This document shows positions 7,801 to 15,282 of a stretch of 23,894 nt of DNA, piece after piece. The translations under genes were made by a program, and so were the position numbers. Position 1 is the stretch's first letter. Every line of letters starts with the position of its first letter. The notes beneath the pieces were generated by a model that saw nothing but the letters and a program-made list of their open reading frames with translations, was not told where the DNA came from and searched no databases. Source of the DNA: Alphaproteobacteria bacterium (GTDB taxonomy: Bacteria; Pseudomonadota; Alphaproteobacteria; Geminicoccales; Geminicoccaceae); the NCBI GenBank assembly GCA_026984595.1, contig JALSRW010000041.1, positions 1 through 23,894 on the forward strand, given 5' to 3'.

Positions 7801-8236
7801 TCTGGGAACGATCCGCGCCTATCTGCCGGGACCCGAGGATGTCGATTTCCTGCGCGACGACCGGATCGTGATGGGCAGCTCGCTGCTGTTCGAGCCGGGC
7901 AGCACCAGCCTGCGCAAGGGTGCGAGGGCAGAGCTCACGGCCATCGCCCTGCGGCTCATGCGGGCGATCGAGGCGCTGCCCGAGGATCTGCCCTGGGTGC
8001 TGCGAATCGACGGGCATACCGACAGCCTGCCGGTGCGCGGCGGGCGCCTGCGCTCCAACTGGGAACTGTCGGCGGCACGTGCCAGCGCCGTCGCCGAATA
8101 TCTGATCGAACTCGGCTTCCCGCGCGAGCGGCTGATGGTCGCCGGCTTCGCCGATACCCGACCGCTGGTCGAAGGCCACGACGAGGAGGCGCGGCGCCGC
8201 AACCGGCGCATCGAGCTGACCCTGACGGCGGGCTGA
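4853..8236 (+). CDS. Giant coiled-coil OmpA-domain envelope protein (1127 residues)
   Basis: Inner-membrane anchored, mostly periplasmic protein by prediction. A short cytoplasmic N-terminus with a basic Arg-Arg-Asn-Arg-Arg-Arg-Lys stretch precedes one membrane helix (about residues 23-42). The helix lacks the Asp found in the upstream MotB-like protein, so it is unlikely to carry protons itself. Residues about 45-872 are an almost unbroken heptad-rich coiled coil of Glu, Arg, Ala and Leu. A Pro-rich break (about 873-883) is followed by a second coil to about 950, then an OmpA-like domain (about 1000-1127) with Asp1057 and Arg1076 at the peptidoglycan-binding positions. Blocks Glu-Asp-Leu-Pro-Trp-Val-Leu and Ser-Asn-Trp-Glu-Leu-Ser-Ala-Ala-Arg-Ala are identical to those in the neighbour, showing paralogy. 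ATG is 11 bases after the small membrane protein. Automatic annotation may call it a chromosome-segregation or SMC-like protein, but no ATPase motifs are present. Confidence 0.85.
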   Translation: MEDPLEQLEDRLAEWERRNRRRKLLLVLVPLAVAAVGVWYVYDRLATTRDAVGEAVAVLGGPENEAEPAVLLERARAAASELATLRALPDRLAAETAAREQAEGRVAELEEKLTTLEGARKALEERLAVLTRESGALRAERDALEATRDGLAAERDRLKAERDAAAGKLAEAEARLQKLGEELADSRQRIAELAAELEDARAEAERQRGRALASEQARQRLREGLAMQARVQDSLRRTLAAVTGARDRLAAELETSRRKLERVTAERTEASAKISRLERDLAAGARERELLTQERDRLRQTIAARDRELRRGRRALEIARTRLRDVQQQLATAQRRERRQSSELARLRDRLSEQTDRLTRLESLQRQQSGAVAELERVQRTRVELERRLADAERTIDRLQSRVRSLESERDAALAEGRRLETALQEARDRLRALQEAERAARERAGLLQSRLAELETERDALRTRIRSLEAALGGEGQTAARLQALDEELAGARARLEEVAQELETAQSELARAEQRVASLTGEKQAALAEIAALEKRLAETQQRLRAQAAELAENRRRMAAGEQERARLTGALTTTRARIAELEGTLTRLDRARASLDAERAKLQARIAVLERDKAKLARAGSALESAREADRAKLAEREKALQAAKDEARTLQARLADTTEQLREMTRARDTLAADVRARDARIAELQEALRAANGEAEGLRAELAQAVQERDALTAELEARDARIAELESAREADRAKLVEREKALQAVKDEARTLQARLAETDDALAQMTQARDALAAELEARDARIAELDARGRELAGRLEASEDANRGLGQRLAALERRVAELDARRLELEASLEARIEERDRARRELADTRAELERARALVALKAAEPAPAGPAPTLSVERVDRRLEAQAARLAAYRKALQERDARVESLRRALRELSVELERVRGQRDSLRARLQEAGLPLPDDEVRDQLVSSLRPIEADVQRAVVEARQRRARTLGTIRAYLPGPEDVDFLRDDRIVMGSSLLFEPGSTSLRKGARAELTAIALRLMRAIEALPEDLPWVLRIDGHTDSLPVRGGRLRSNWELSAARASAVAEYLIELGFPRERLMVAGFADTRPLVEGHDEEARRRNRRIELTLTAG
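6734..6831 (+). repeat. Direct repeat A, copy 1, inside the coiled-coil gene
   Basis: A 98-base block that recurs 315 bases downstream (7049-7146) with about four mismatches by eye. The offset is exactly 105 codons, or 15 heptads. It encodes residues 628-660. The near identity at synonymous sites points to a recent internal duplication or to gene conversion. Confidence 0.85.
7007..7041 (+). repeat. Direct repeat B, copy 1, inside the coiled-coil gene
   Basis: A 35-base stretch identical to 7196-7230. The offset is 189 bases, which is 63 codons or 9 heptads. It encodes Ala-Glu-Leu-Glu-Ala-Arg-Asp-Ala-Arg-Ile-Ala-Glu. Confidence 0.8.
7049..7146 (+). repeat. Direct repeat A, copy 2, inside the coiled-coil gene
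   Basis: Second copy of the 98-base block at 6734-6831, in the same reading frame, encoding residues from 733. It differs at about four bases, two of which change an Ala to Val. Confidence 0.85.
7196..7230 (+). repeat. Direct repeat B, copy 2, inside the coiled-coil gene
   Basis: Second, identical 35-base copy of 7007-7041, in frame. Together with repeat A it shows that this part of the coil grew by in-frame duplications. Confidence 0.8.
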
Positions 8237-8329
8237 AGCCGGATCAGGCGAGACAGGTGAAATCGATCGGATCGCGCCTGCGCGAGGCCTCTCCCCAGCG
8301 GCAGCGATCAGCCGATAGCCGGGTGCTCC

Positions 8330-8377
8330 GCATCCGCCATGGCCGCACCGCCGTGGAATCCCGACCGACGCGGATGC
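8330..8377. terminator. Candidate bidirectional hairpin between convergent genes
   Basis: Between the coiled-coil gene and the oppositely directed ABC exporter gene, GCATCCGC (8330-8337) and GCGGATGC (8370-8377) form a perfect 8-base inverted repeat. Nested inside is a second stem, CCATGGC (8337-8343) with GCCGTGG (8350-8356), one G-U pair, loop of six. There is no T tract, so termination is inferred from position only. The rest of the 145-base gap shows nothing else. Confidence 0.35.
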
Positions 8378-8381
8378 CGTG

Positions 8382-10184
<1,803 letters not shown>

Positions 10185-10255
10185 GCCTCGTCCCTTCGAT
10201 CGCTGTGCGGTACCCGGCCCCTGCCGTAGGCCGCGCGGCCCCGGCGGTGCGGCCC

Positions 10256-10286
10256 TTGAGTTCGGTGCCTGCTGCGGCTATATACT
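10256..10286 (+). promoter_or_regulatory. Probable sigma-70 promoter of rpmE-rpmJ
   Basis: TTGAGT (10256-10261) and TATATA (10279-10284) are separated by 17 bases, a good housekeeping promoter spacing. The A/T-rich TATATACT stands out in this GC-rich region. A GGAGG ribosome site and the rpmE start follow within about 30 bases. Confidence 0.6.
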
Positions 10287-10312
10287 GGCCGCCCTGTGCG
10301 GAGGAAAGATCG

Positions 10313-10537
10313 GTGAAGGAAGGAATCCACCCGGACTACCACGAGATCACCGTGGTGATGACCGACGGGACCACGTTCAAGACGCGTTCGACCTGGGGCA
10401 AGGAAGGGGACGTGCTGCAGCTCGATGTGGACCCGAAGTCGCACCCGGCCTGGACCGGTGGCCAGATGCAGGTGATCCAGCGTGGTCAGGTCGAGAAGTT
10501 CAACCGCCGCTTCCAGCAGTTCCGCCGCAAGAAATAG
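10313..10537 (+). CDS. rpmE: 50S ribosomal protein L31
   Basis: Large-subunit ribosomal protein L31, 74 residues. The sequence shows the family core: Ile-His-Pro-Asp-Tyr-His near the start, Thr-Arg-Ser-Thr-Trp-Gly (about 25-30), [10 protein letters not shown] (about 40-49) and Val-Glu-Lys-Phe-Asn-Arg-Arg-Phe near the end. No zinc-binding Cys pairs are present, as is usual for the alphaproteobacterial form. The start is the GTG at 10313, chosen because GGAGGAAAG lies about 8 bases upstream and because the family begins immediately before Ile-His-Pro. An in-frame extension further upstream runs across the promoter and is not real. rpmJ follows 24 bases downstream. Confidence 0.96.
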   Translation: MKEGIHPDYHEITVVMTDGTTFKTRSTWGKEGDVLQLDVDPKSHPAWTGGQMQVIQRGQVEKFNRRFQQFRRKK

Positions 10538-10561
10538 GATGCGGCGCGGCCGGAGACCGTC

Positions 10562-10687
10562 ATGAAAATCGCCAACTCGCTGAAGACCCTGAAAAAGCGC
10601 CACAAGGACTGCCGCCTGGTGCGGCGCAAGGGCCGGGTCTACGTGATCAACAAGACCAACCCGCGCTTCAAGGCCCGCCAGGGCTGA
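10562..10687 (+). CDS. rpmJ: 50S ribosomal protein L36
   Basis: Large-subunit ribosomal protein L36, 41 residues, highly basic. It begins Met-Lys-Ile-Ala-Asn-Ser-Leu-Lys and ends with the invariant [12 protein letters not shown]. It has one Cys (17) only, so it is the zinc-free type that is standard in alphaproteobacteria. It follows rpmE on the same strand and is followed by a strong hairpin, so the two form a short ribosomal operon. Confidence 0.96.
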   Translation: MKIANSLKTLKKRHKDCRLVRRKGRVYVINKTNPRFKARQG

Positions 10688-10710
10688 GTTCCGGGGTTTC
10701 CGGGTGCGTG

Positions 10711-10734
10711 GAAGGCCGGCCTCGTCCGGCCTTC
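10711..10734 (+). terminator. Hairpin terminator after rpmJ
   Basis: Perfect 9-base stem GAAGGCCGG (10711-10719) with CCGGCCTTC (10726-10734), loop of six bases. The tail (GTTGCTTGT) is only moderately T-rich. It lies 24 bases after the rpmJ stop and before the IclR-type gene. Confidence 0.7.
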
Positions 10735-10765
10735 GTTGCTTGTCGCCCGGTTCCGATCGGCGGTC

Positions 10766-11605
10766 ATGACCGGCCCGCGCGCCCGCAAGCCCGCTCCCTC
10801 CCGTGCGCCGGCGGCGGCCGGTGACCGCCGCGGTCAGGTGCAGTCGCTGCAGCGGGCGATCCGCATCCTCGAGGTGCTGGCGGAGAGCGCCTACGGCATG
10901 AGCCTCGGCGAGATGGCCGAGATCCTGGGCCTGCCGCCCTCCACTCTGCACCGCCTGCTGACCACCCTCGAATCCTCCCGCTTCGTGCGTTTCGATGCCG
11001 GCGAGGGGCTCTGGCAGATCGGCGTCCAGGCCTTCGTCATCGGCAGCGCCTTCGTGCGCGCCCGCGATCTGGTGCGCATGGCCCGCCCGCACATGCGGCG
11101 GCTGATGGAGGCCAGCGGCGAGACCGCCAACATCTATGTCGAGGACAATGGCGAGGCGGTGTGCATCGGCCAGGTCGAGTGCCGGCAGGTAATGCGGGCC
11201 ATCTCGCGGCCGGGTGGCCGGGTGCGCATGCACTGTTCCGGCGCCGGCAAGGCGATCCTCGCCTGGCGCGACGACGAGGAGCTGGCCGCGGTGTTGCGCC
11301 GCCACGGCCTGCCCCGGGCCACCGAACGCACCATCGACCGTCCGGCGCGGCTGCGCGAGGAGCTGGCCCGGATCCGCGAGCGCGGCTTCGCCGTCGATGA
11401 CGAGGAATACGCGATCGGCATGCGCTGCGTGGCAGCGCCCCTGTTCGACGAGCAGGGCTACGCCATCGCCGCAGTTTCGGTCTCCGGTCCCCGCGCCCGC
11501 ATCGACGATGCGCGGCTGGCCGAGCTCGGTTCCCTGGTGGCCCGCACCGCGCGCGCCGTGACCGCCGCCTACGGCGGGACGGAGCCCGAAAAGGGCTCGT
11601 TTTGA
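10766..11605 (+). CDS. IclR-family regulator, probable glyoxylate-pathway repressor (AllR/GclR-like)
   Basis: Transcription factor of 279 residues. The N-terminal winged helix-turn-helix (about 25-87) starts with [10 protein letters not shown] and has the recognition helix at Pro-Pro-Ser-Thr-Leu-His-Arg-Leu-Leu (57-65), the typical IclR pattern. The C-terminal effector domain (about 95-270) has [10 protein letters not shown] and Gly-Met-Arg-Cys-Val-Ala-Ala-Pro, as in AllR and relatives. The ATG at 10766 is preferred to an in-frame TTG 30 bases earlier, which lies in the terminator tail. It sits 130 bases before gcl on the same strand. In E. coli the relative AllR represses gcl-hyi-glxR and is released by glyoxylate. 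I infer a similar role and effector here. Another IclR ligand is possible. Confidence 0.9.
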   Translation: MTGPRARKPAPSRAPAAAGDRRGQVQSLQRAIRILEVLAESAYGMSLGEMAEILGLPPSTLHRLLTTLESSRFVRFDAGEGLWQIGVQAFVIGSAFVRARDLVRMARPHMRRLMEASGETANIYVEDNGEAVCIGQVECRQVMRAISRPGGRVRMHCSGAGKAILAWRDDEELAAVLRRHGLPRATERTIDRPARLREELARIRERGFAVDDEEYAIGMRCVAAPLFDEQGYAIAAVSVSGPRARIDDARLAELGSLVARTARAVTAAYGGTEPEKGSF

Positions 11606-11653
11606 CACGGCATTTTCACCGGTATCGCAACAAGTTCCCAGCGTCTTTCCACG

Positions 11654-11705
11654 ATGCGGAATCGCATTCCAGAGATCTGTACCCGGCGGCGAAACCGCGT
11701 ACACT
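11654..11705 (+). promoter_or_regulatory. Candidate IclR-type operator and -10 box upstream of gcl
   Basis: Two nested perfect inverted repeats: ATGCG-GAAT-CGCAT (11654-11667) and GGAAT-CGC-ATTCC (11658-11670). GGAAT/ATTCC dyads resemble operators of AllR-type IclR proteins. Thirty bases downstream is TACACT (11700-11705), a fair -10 box, with no clear -35. A GGGAGG ribosome site precedes the gcl ATG by 5 bases. Binding by the adjacent regulator is inference. Confidence 0.45.
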
Positions 11706-11735
11706 GTGGCGAAGTCCCCTCCCTGGGAGGTCGCC

Positions 11736-13526
11736 ATGACCCAGATGACCGCAGCCGAAGCCGCGATCCGCGTTCTCGAGAGCGAAGGCGTGGAACGGAT
11801 CTTCGGCGTTCCCGGCGCCGCCATCCTGCCCTTCTACGCAGCACTGCGCCGAAGCCCCATCCGCCATTGCGTGGTCCGCCACGAGGAAGGCGGCACCCAT
11901 GCCGCGGAGGGCTACACCCGCGCCCGTGCCGGCAGGATCGGCGTCAATGTCGGCACCTCCGGGCCGGCCGGCACCAACATGGTGACCGGGCTCTATTCGG
12001 CGCTGGCCGACAGCATCCCGATCCTGTGCATCACCGGCCAGGCGCCGCGCAGCGAGCTGCACAGGGAGCATTTCCAGGCGGTCGACATCGCCGCTGTCAC
12101 CGCCCCGGTCACGAAATGGTCGGTCTGCGTGATGGAGCCGGCCCAGGTGCCGGGGGTGTTCCGCAAGGCCTTCAAGATCATGCGCGAAGGGCGACCGGGA
12201 CCGGTGCATATCGACCTGCCGATCGATGTGCAGAAGGCCCTGATCACCTACGATCCGGCCACCGACAAGGCGCTCGAGGTGCATCGCCCGGCCCCCAGCC
12301 CGGCGGCCATCACCCGGGCCATGGACATGCTGACGGCTGCCGAGAAGCCGCTGCTGATGGCCGGCGGCGGCGTGATCGGCGCCGATGCCTCGGACCTTCT
12401 CGTGGAGCTCGCCGAGATCACCGACACCCCGGTGGTGCCGACCCTGATGGGCTGGGGGGCGATCCCCGACGACCATCCGCTCCAGGCCGGACAGGTCGGT
12501 CTCCAGACCCAGCACCGCTACGGCAACGCCACCTTCCTCGAAAGCGATTTCGTGCTCGGCATCGGCAATCGCTGGGCCAGCCGGCACACCGGCTCGCTGG
12601 AGGTCTACCGGCGCGGCAAGACCTTCGTCCATATCGACATCGAGCCCACCCAGATCGGCCGCGTCTTCGGTCCCGATCTCGGTATCGTCGCCGATGCCCG
12701 GCTGGCCCTCGAAGCGCTGGTGGCCGAGGCCCGTCGCCGCCGCGAGGAAGGCCGGCTGCCCGATCGCAGCGCCTGGGTCGAGGCCTGTGCGCAGCGCAAG
12801 CGGAGCATGCGCCGACGCACCGATTTCGAGGATGTGCCGATCAAGCCGCAGCGGGTGTTCCGCGAGGTGATGGCCGCCTTCGATCGCGACACCCGCTACG
12901 TCACCGCCATCGGCCTCTATCAGATCGCCGCCTGCCAGCTCATGGAGATGTACTGGCCGCGCCAGTTCCTGATCTGCGGCCAGGCCGGTCCCCTGGGCTG
13001 GGAGATCTCCGCGGCCACCGGCGCCAAGCTGGCCGAGCCCGAACGCGAAGTGGTGGCGATCTGCGGCGACTATTCCTTCCAGTTTCTGATCGAGGAGCTG
13101 GCGGTGGCCGCGCAGTACCGGGTACCCTTCGTCACGGTGCTGCTCAACAATGCCTATCTCGGCCTGATCCGCCAGGCGGAGATGGCCTATGAGATGGATT
13201 TCGAGGTGCAGATCGGCTTCGAGAACCGCAACGCACCGGAGATCGACGGCTACGGCGTCGACCATGTCGAGGCGGTGGAGGCGATGGGCGGCATCGCCCG
13301 GCGCGTGTTCCGGCCGCAGGACATCGCCCCGGCCCTGGCCTGGGCGCGCGAGGAGGCCGAACGCCAGCGCCTGCCGGTGGTGGTCGAGGTGATCACCGAG
13401 CGGGTCACCAACATCGCCATGGGGCCGGAGATCGACCGGATCACCGAGTTCGAGCCGGTCGAGGAACCGGCAGCGCAGCAAGCCCGAGGGGAGGTCGCGG
13501 AATGCCACGCTTCTGTGCCAATCTGA
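11736..13526 (+). CDS. gcl: Glyoxylate carboligase (tartronate-semialdehyde synthase)
   Basis: Thiamine-diphosphate enzyme that joins two glyoxylates to tartronate semialdehyde and CO2. It has 596 residues, close to E. coli Gcl (593), and is collinear with it: Phe-Gly-Val-Pro-Gly-Ala-Ala (23-29), [34 protein letters not shown], the FAD-region [11 protein letters not shown], and the cofactor motif from Gly-Asp-Tyr-Ser-Phe-Gln-Phe to [11 protein letters not shown]. Oddly, Glu50 stands where E. coli Gcl has Val51 (Arg-His-Glu-Glu-Gly against Arg-His-Val-Glu-Gly). ATG at 11736 is chosen for its ribosome site. The 3' end overlaps hyi by 25 bases, so translation is coupled. A different acetolactate-synthase-like ligase is much less likely given the neighbours. 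Confidence 0.93.
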   Translation: MTQMTAAEAAIRVLESEGVERIFGVPGAAILPFYAALRRSPIRHCVVRHEEGGTHAAEGYTRARAGRIGVNVGTSGPAGTNMVTGLYSALADSIPILCITGQAPRSELHREHFQAVDIAAVTAPVTKWSVCVMEPAQVPGVFRKAFKIMREGRPGPVHIDLPIDVQKALITYDPATDKALEVHRPAPSPAAITRAMDMLTAAEKPLLMAGGGVIGADASDLLVELAEITDTPVVPTLMGWGAIPDDHPLQAGQVGLQTQHRYGNATFLESDFVLGIGNRWASRHTGSLEVYRRGKTFVHIDIEPTQIGRVFGPDLGIVADARLALEALVAEARRRREEGRLPDRSAWVEACAQRKRSMRRRTDFEDVPIKPQRVFREVMAAFDRDTRYVTAIGLYQIAACQLMEMYWPRQFLICGQAGPLGWEISAATGAKLAEPEREVVAICGDYSFQFLIEELAVAAQYRVPFVTVLLNNAYLGLIRQAEMAYEMDFEVQIGFENRNAPEIDGYGVDHVEAVEAMGGIARRVFRPQDIAPALAWAREEAERQRLPVVVEVITERVTNIAMGPEIDRITEFEPVEEPAAQQARGEVAECHASVPI

Positions 13527-14290
13527 GCATGCTCTATGGCGAACGGGATTTCCTCGATCGTTTCGCGGCGGCCGCCACCGACGGCTTTCGCGGGGTCGAG
13601 TATCTGTTTCCCTACCCCTGGCCGGCCGAGACCCTGGCCGCCCGGCTCGAGGAAAACGGCCTCGAGCAGGTGCTGTTCAACCTTCCCGCCGGCGACTGGG
13701 ACAGGGGCGAGCGGGGAATCGGCTGCCTGCCCGACCGGGTCGGGGAGTTCCGCGAAGGTGTCGCCCGGGCGATCGACTATGCCCGCACCCTGGGCTGCCG
13801 CCAGCTCAACTGCCTGGCCGGCATCGCCCCGCCCGGTGCCGACCGTGAGCGGCTGGAAGCGGTGCTGGTCGAGAATCTGGCCTTCGCCGCCCGGGCCCTC
13901 GCCGATGCCGGCATCCGCCTGCTGCTGGAGCCCATCAACACCCGCGACATCCCCGGCTTTTTCGTCTCCCGCACCGATCACGCAATGCGCATCCTGGATG
14001 CGGTGGGCAGCGACAATCTGTTCCTGCAGTACGATTTCTATCACATGCAGATCATGCAGGGCGACCTCACCCCGACCTTCGACCGGCTGCAGAGCCGCAT
14101 CGCCCATGTCCAGATCGCCGACCATCCCGGCCGTCACGAGCCGGGCACCGGAGAGATCGACTACGATTTCGTCTTCGGCCATCTCGACGCGCGGGGCTAT
14201 GCCGGCTGGGTCGGATGCGAGTACAAGCCGCTCGAGGACACGCGTTCGGGGCTGGGCTGGCTGAGCCGCTGGCGTGGTGCCGCGCGTTGA
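13502..14290 (+). CDS. hyi: Hydroxypyruvate isomerase
   Basis: Interconverts hydroxypyruvate and tartronate semialdehyde in the glycerate pathway. It has 262 residues, against 258 in E. coli. It is a TIM-barrel protein of the xylose-isomerase/AP-endonuclease 2 superfamily. The two catalytic glutamates are visible at Glu143 ([10 protein letters not shown]) and Glu240 (Gly-Cys-Glu-Tyr-Lys-Pro-Leu), with metal-site residues Asp178 (Gln-Tyr-Asp-Phe-Tyr-His-Met-Gln) and Gln204 (His-Val-Gln-Ile-Ala-Asp). [11 protein letters not shown] (209-219) is the usual lid motif. It starts inside the end of gcl, with GGGGAGG just upstream, and lies 25 bases before glxR. Confidence 0.94.
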   Translation: MPRFCANLSMLYGERDFLDRFAAAATDGFRGVEYLFPYPWPAETLAARLEENGLEQVLFNLPAGDWDRGERGIGCLPDRVGEFREGVARAIDYARTLGCRQLNCLAGIAPPGADRERLEAVLVENLAFAARALADAGIRLLLEPINTRDIPGFFVSRTDHAMRILDAVGSDNLFLQYDFYHMQIMQGDLTPTFDRLQSRIAHVQIADHPGRHEPGTGEIDYDFVFGHLDARGYAGWVGCEYKPLEDTRSGLGWLSRWRGAAR

Positions 14291-14315
14291 ACACGGATTT
14301 CCGGGGAGGAGGATC

Positions 14316-15206
14316 ATGAAAGTCGGATTCATCGGTCTCGGCATCATGGGCAGGCCCATGGCCGGACATCTCATCGGCGGCGGCCACGAGGTGCACTTGA
14401 TGAGCCGCTCCGGGGTGCCACGGGATCTCGTCGATGCCGGCGGCATCGCCCACGACACGCCGCGCGAGGTGGCGGCCGCCGCCGAGGTGATCATCACCAT
14501 GCTGCCCGACACGCCGGATGTGGAGAAGGTGCTGTTCGGCGAGAACGGGGTGGCCGACGGCCTGGAGGCGGGCAAGCTGGTCATCGACATGAGCTCGATC
14601 GCGCCGCTGGCCACCAAGGAATTCGCGGCCCGCATCCGTGCCCTGGGCTGCGACTATCTCGATGCGCCGGTCTCCGGCGGCGAGGTGGGGGCCAAGGCCG
14701 GCACGCTGACGATCATGGTGGGCGGTCCGGAGGGGGCGTTCGAGCGCGCCAGGCCGCTGTTCGAGCTGATGGGCAAGAACATCACCCTGATCGGCCCCAA
14801 CGGCGACGGGCAGACGGCCAAGGTGGCCAACCAGATCATCGTCGCCCTGACCATCGAGGCGGTGGCCGAGGGGCTGCTGTTCGCGGCCAAGGCGGGGGCC
14901 GATCCGGCGCGGGTGCGGCAGGCGCTGATGGGCGGCTTCGCCGGCTCCAAGATCCTCGAGGTGCACGGGCTCCGGATGATCGAGCGGACCTTCGATCCGG
15001 GCTTTCGCATCGAGCTCCATCAGAAGGATCTCGGCCTCGCCCTCGACGGGGCCAGGCAGATGGGGCTGTCCCTGCCCAACACCGCCACCGCGCAGGAGCT
15101 GTTCAACGCCTGCCGCGCCCATGGCGGGGCGGGATGGGACCATTCGGCGATGGTCCGGGCGCTCGAATTCCTGGCCGATGCCCAAGTGGCCGGGGGCGGC
15201 GACTGA
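14316..15206 (+). CDS. glxR: 2-hydroxy-3-oxopropionate (tartronate semialdehyde) reductase
   Basis: Reduces tartronate semialdehyde to D-glycerate with NAD(P)H. It has 296 residues and belongs to the beta-hydroxyacid dehydrogenase family. The nucleotide-binding motif Gly-Phe-Ile-Gly-Leu-Gly-Ile-Met-Gly (4-12) opens the Rossmann domain. Substrate-binding Asp-Ala-Pro-Val-Ser-Gly-Gly (116-122) and the catalytic Lys169 in Gly-Gln-Thr-Ala-Lys-Val-Ala-Asn-Gln are intact. The ATG at 14316 is preceded by GGGGAGGAGG and chosen over an in-frame GTG 42 bases earlier that overlaps hyi. It follows hyi by 25 bases in the gcl operon. Other family members (3-hydroxyisobutyrate dehydrogenase) share these motifs, but the context settles the call. 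Confidence 0.94.
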   Translation: MKVGFIGLGIMGRPMAGHLIGGGHEVHLMSRSGVPRDLVDAGGIAHDTPREVAAAAEVIITMLPDTPDVEKVLFGENGVADGLEAGKLVIDMSSIAPLATKEFAARIRALGCDYLDAPVSGGEVGAKAGTLTIMVGGPEGAFERARPLFELMGKNITLIGPNGDGQTAKVANQIIVALTIEAVAEGLLFAAKAGADPARVRQALMGGFAGSKILEVHGLRMIERTFDPGFRIELHQKDLGLALDGARQMGLSLPNTATAQELFNACRAHGGAGWDHSAMVRALEFLADAQVAGGGD

Positions 15207-15234
15207 GCGCCCGCCGCTTACCGGGGCGACCGCC

Positions 15235-15257
15235 GCCGCCTATATCCGGTAGGCGGC
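15235..15257 (+). promoter_or_regulatory. Perfect inverted repeat upstream of glcD
   Basis: GCCGCCTA (15235-15242) and TAGGCGGC (15250-15257) form an 8-base perfect stem with a 7-base loop, in the 76-base gap between glxR and glcD and 25 bases before the glcD ATG. It could be an operator, a transcript-stabilising stem or a weak terminator. There is no T tract. Confidence 0.5.
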
Positions 15258-15282
15258 CGACTCCCCGCGCCGGAGAGGACCG

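Noticed and set aside
2046..8236. A Zorya-type phage defence system, because ZorA/ZorB are also MotA-like plus OmpA-domain proteins
   Set aside because: No ZorC, ZorD helicase/nuclease or ZorE gene is present. The following gene is an ABC exporter and the neighbours are metabolic. The pair alone is widespread in envelope complexes.
4853..8236. SMC-like or chromosome-segregation ATPase
   Set aside because: There are no Walker A, Walker B or signature motifs. The resemblance comes only from the coiled coil, and the ends are a membrane helix and an OmpA domain.
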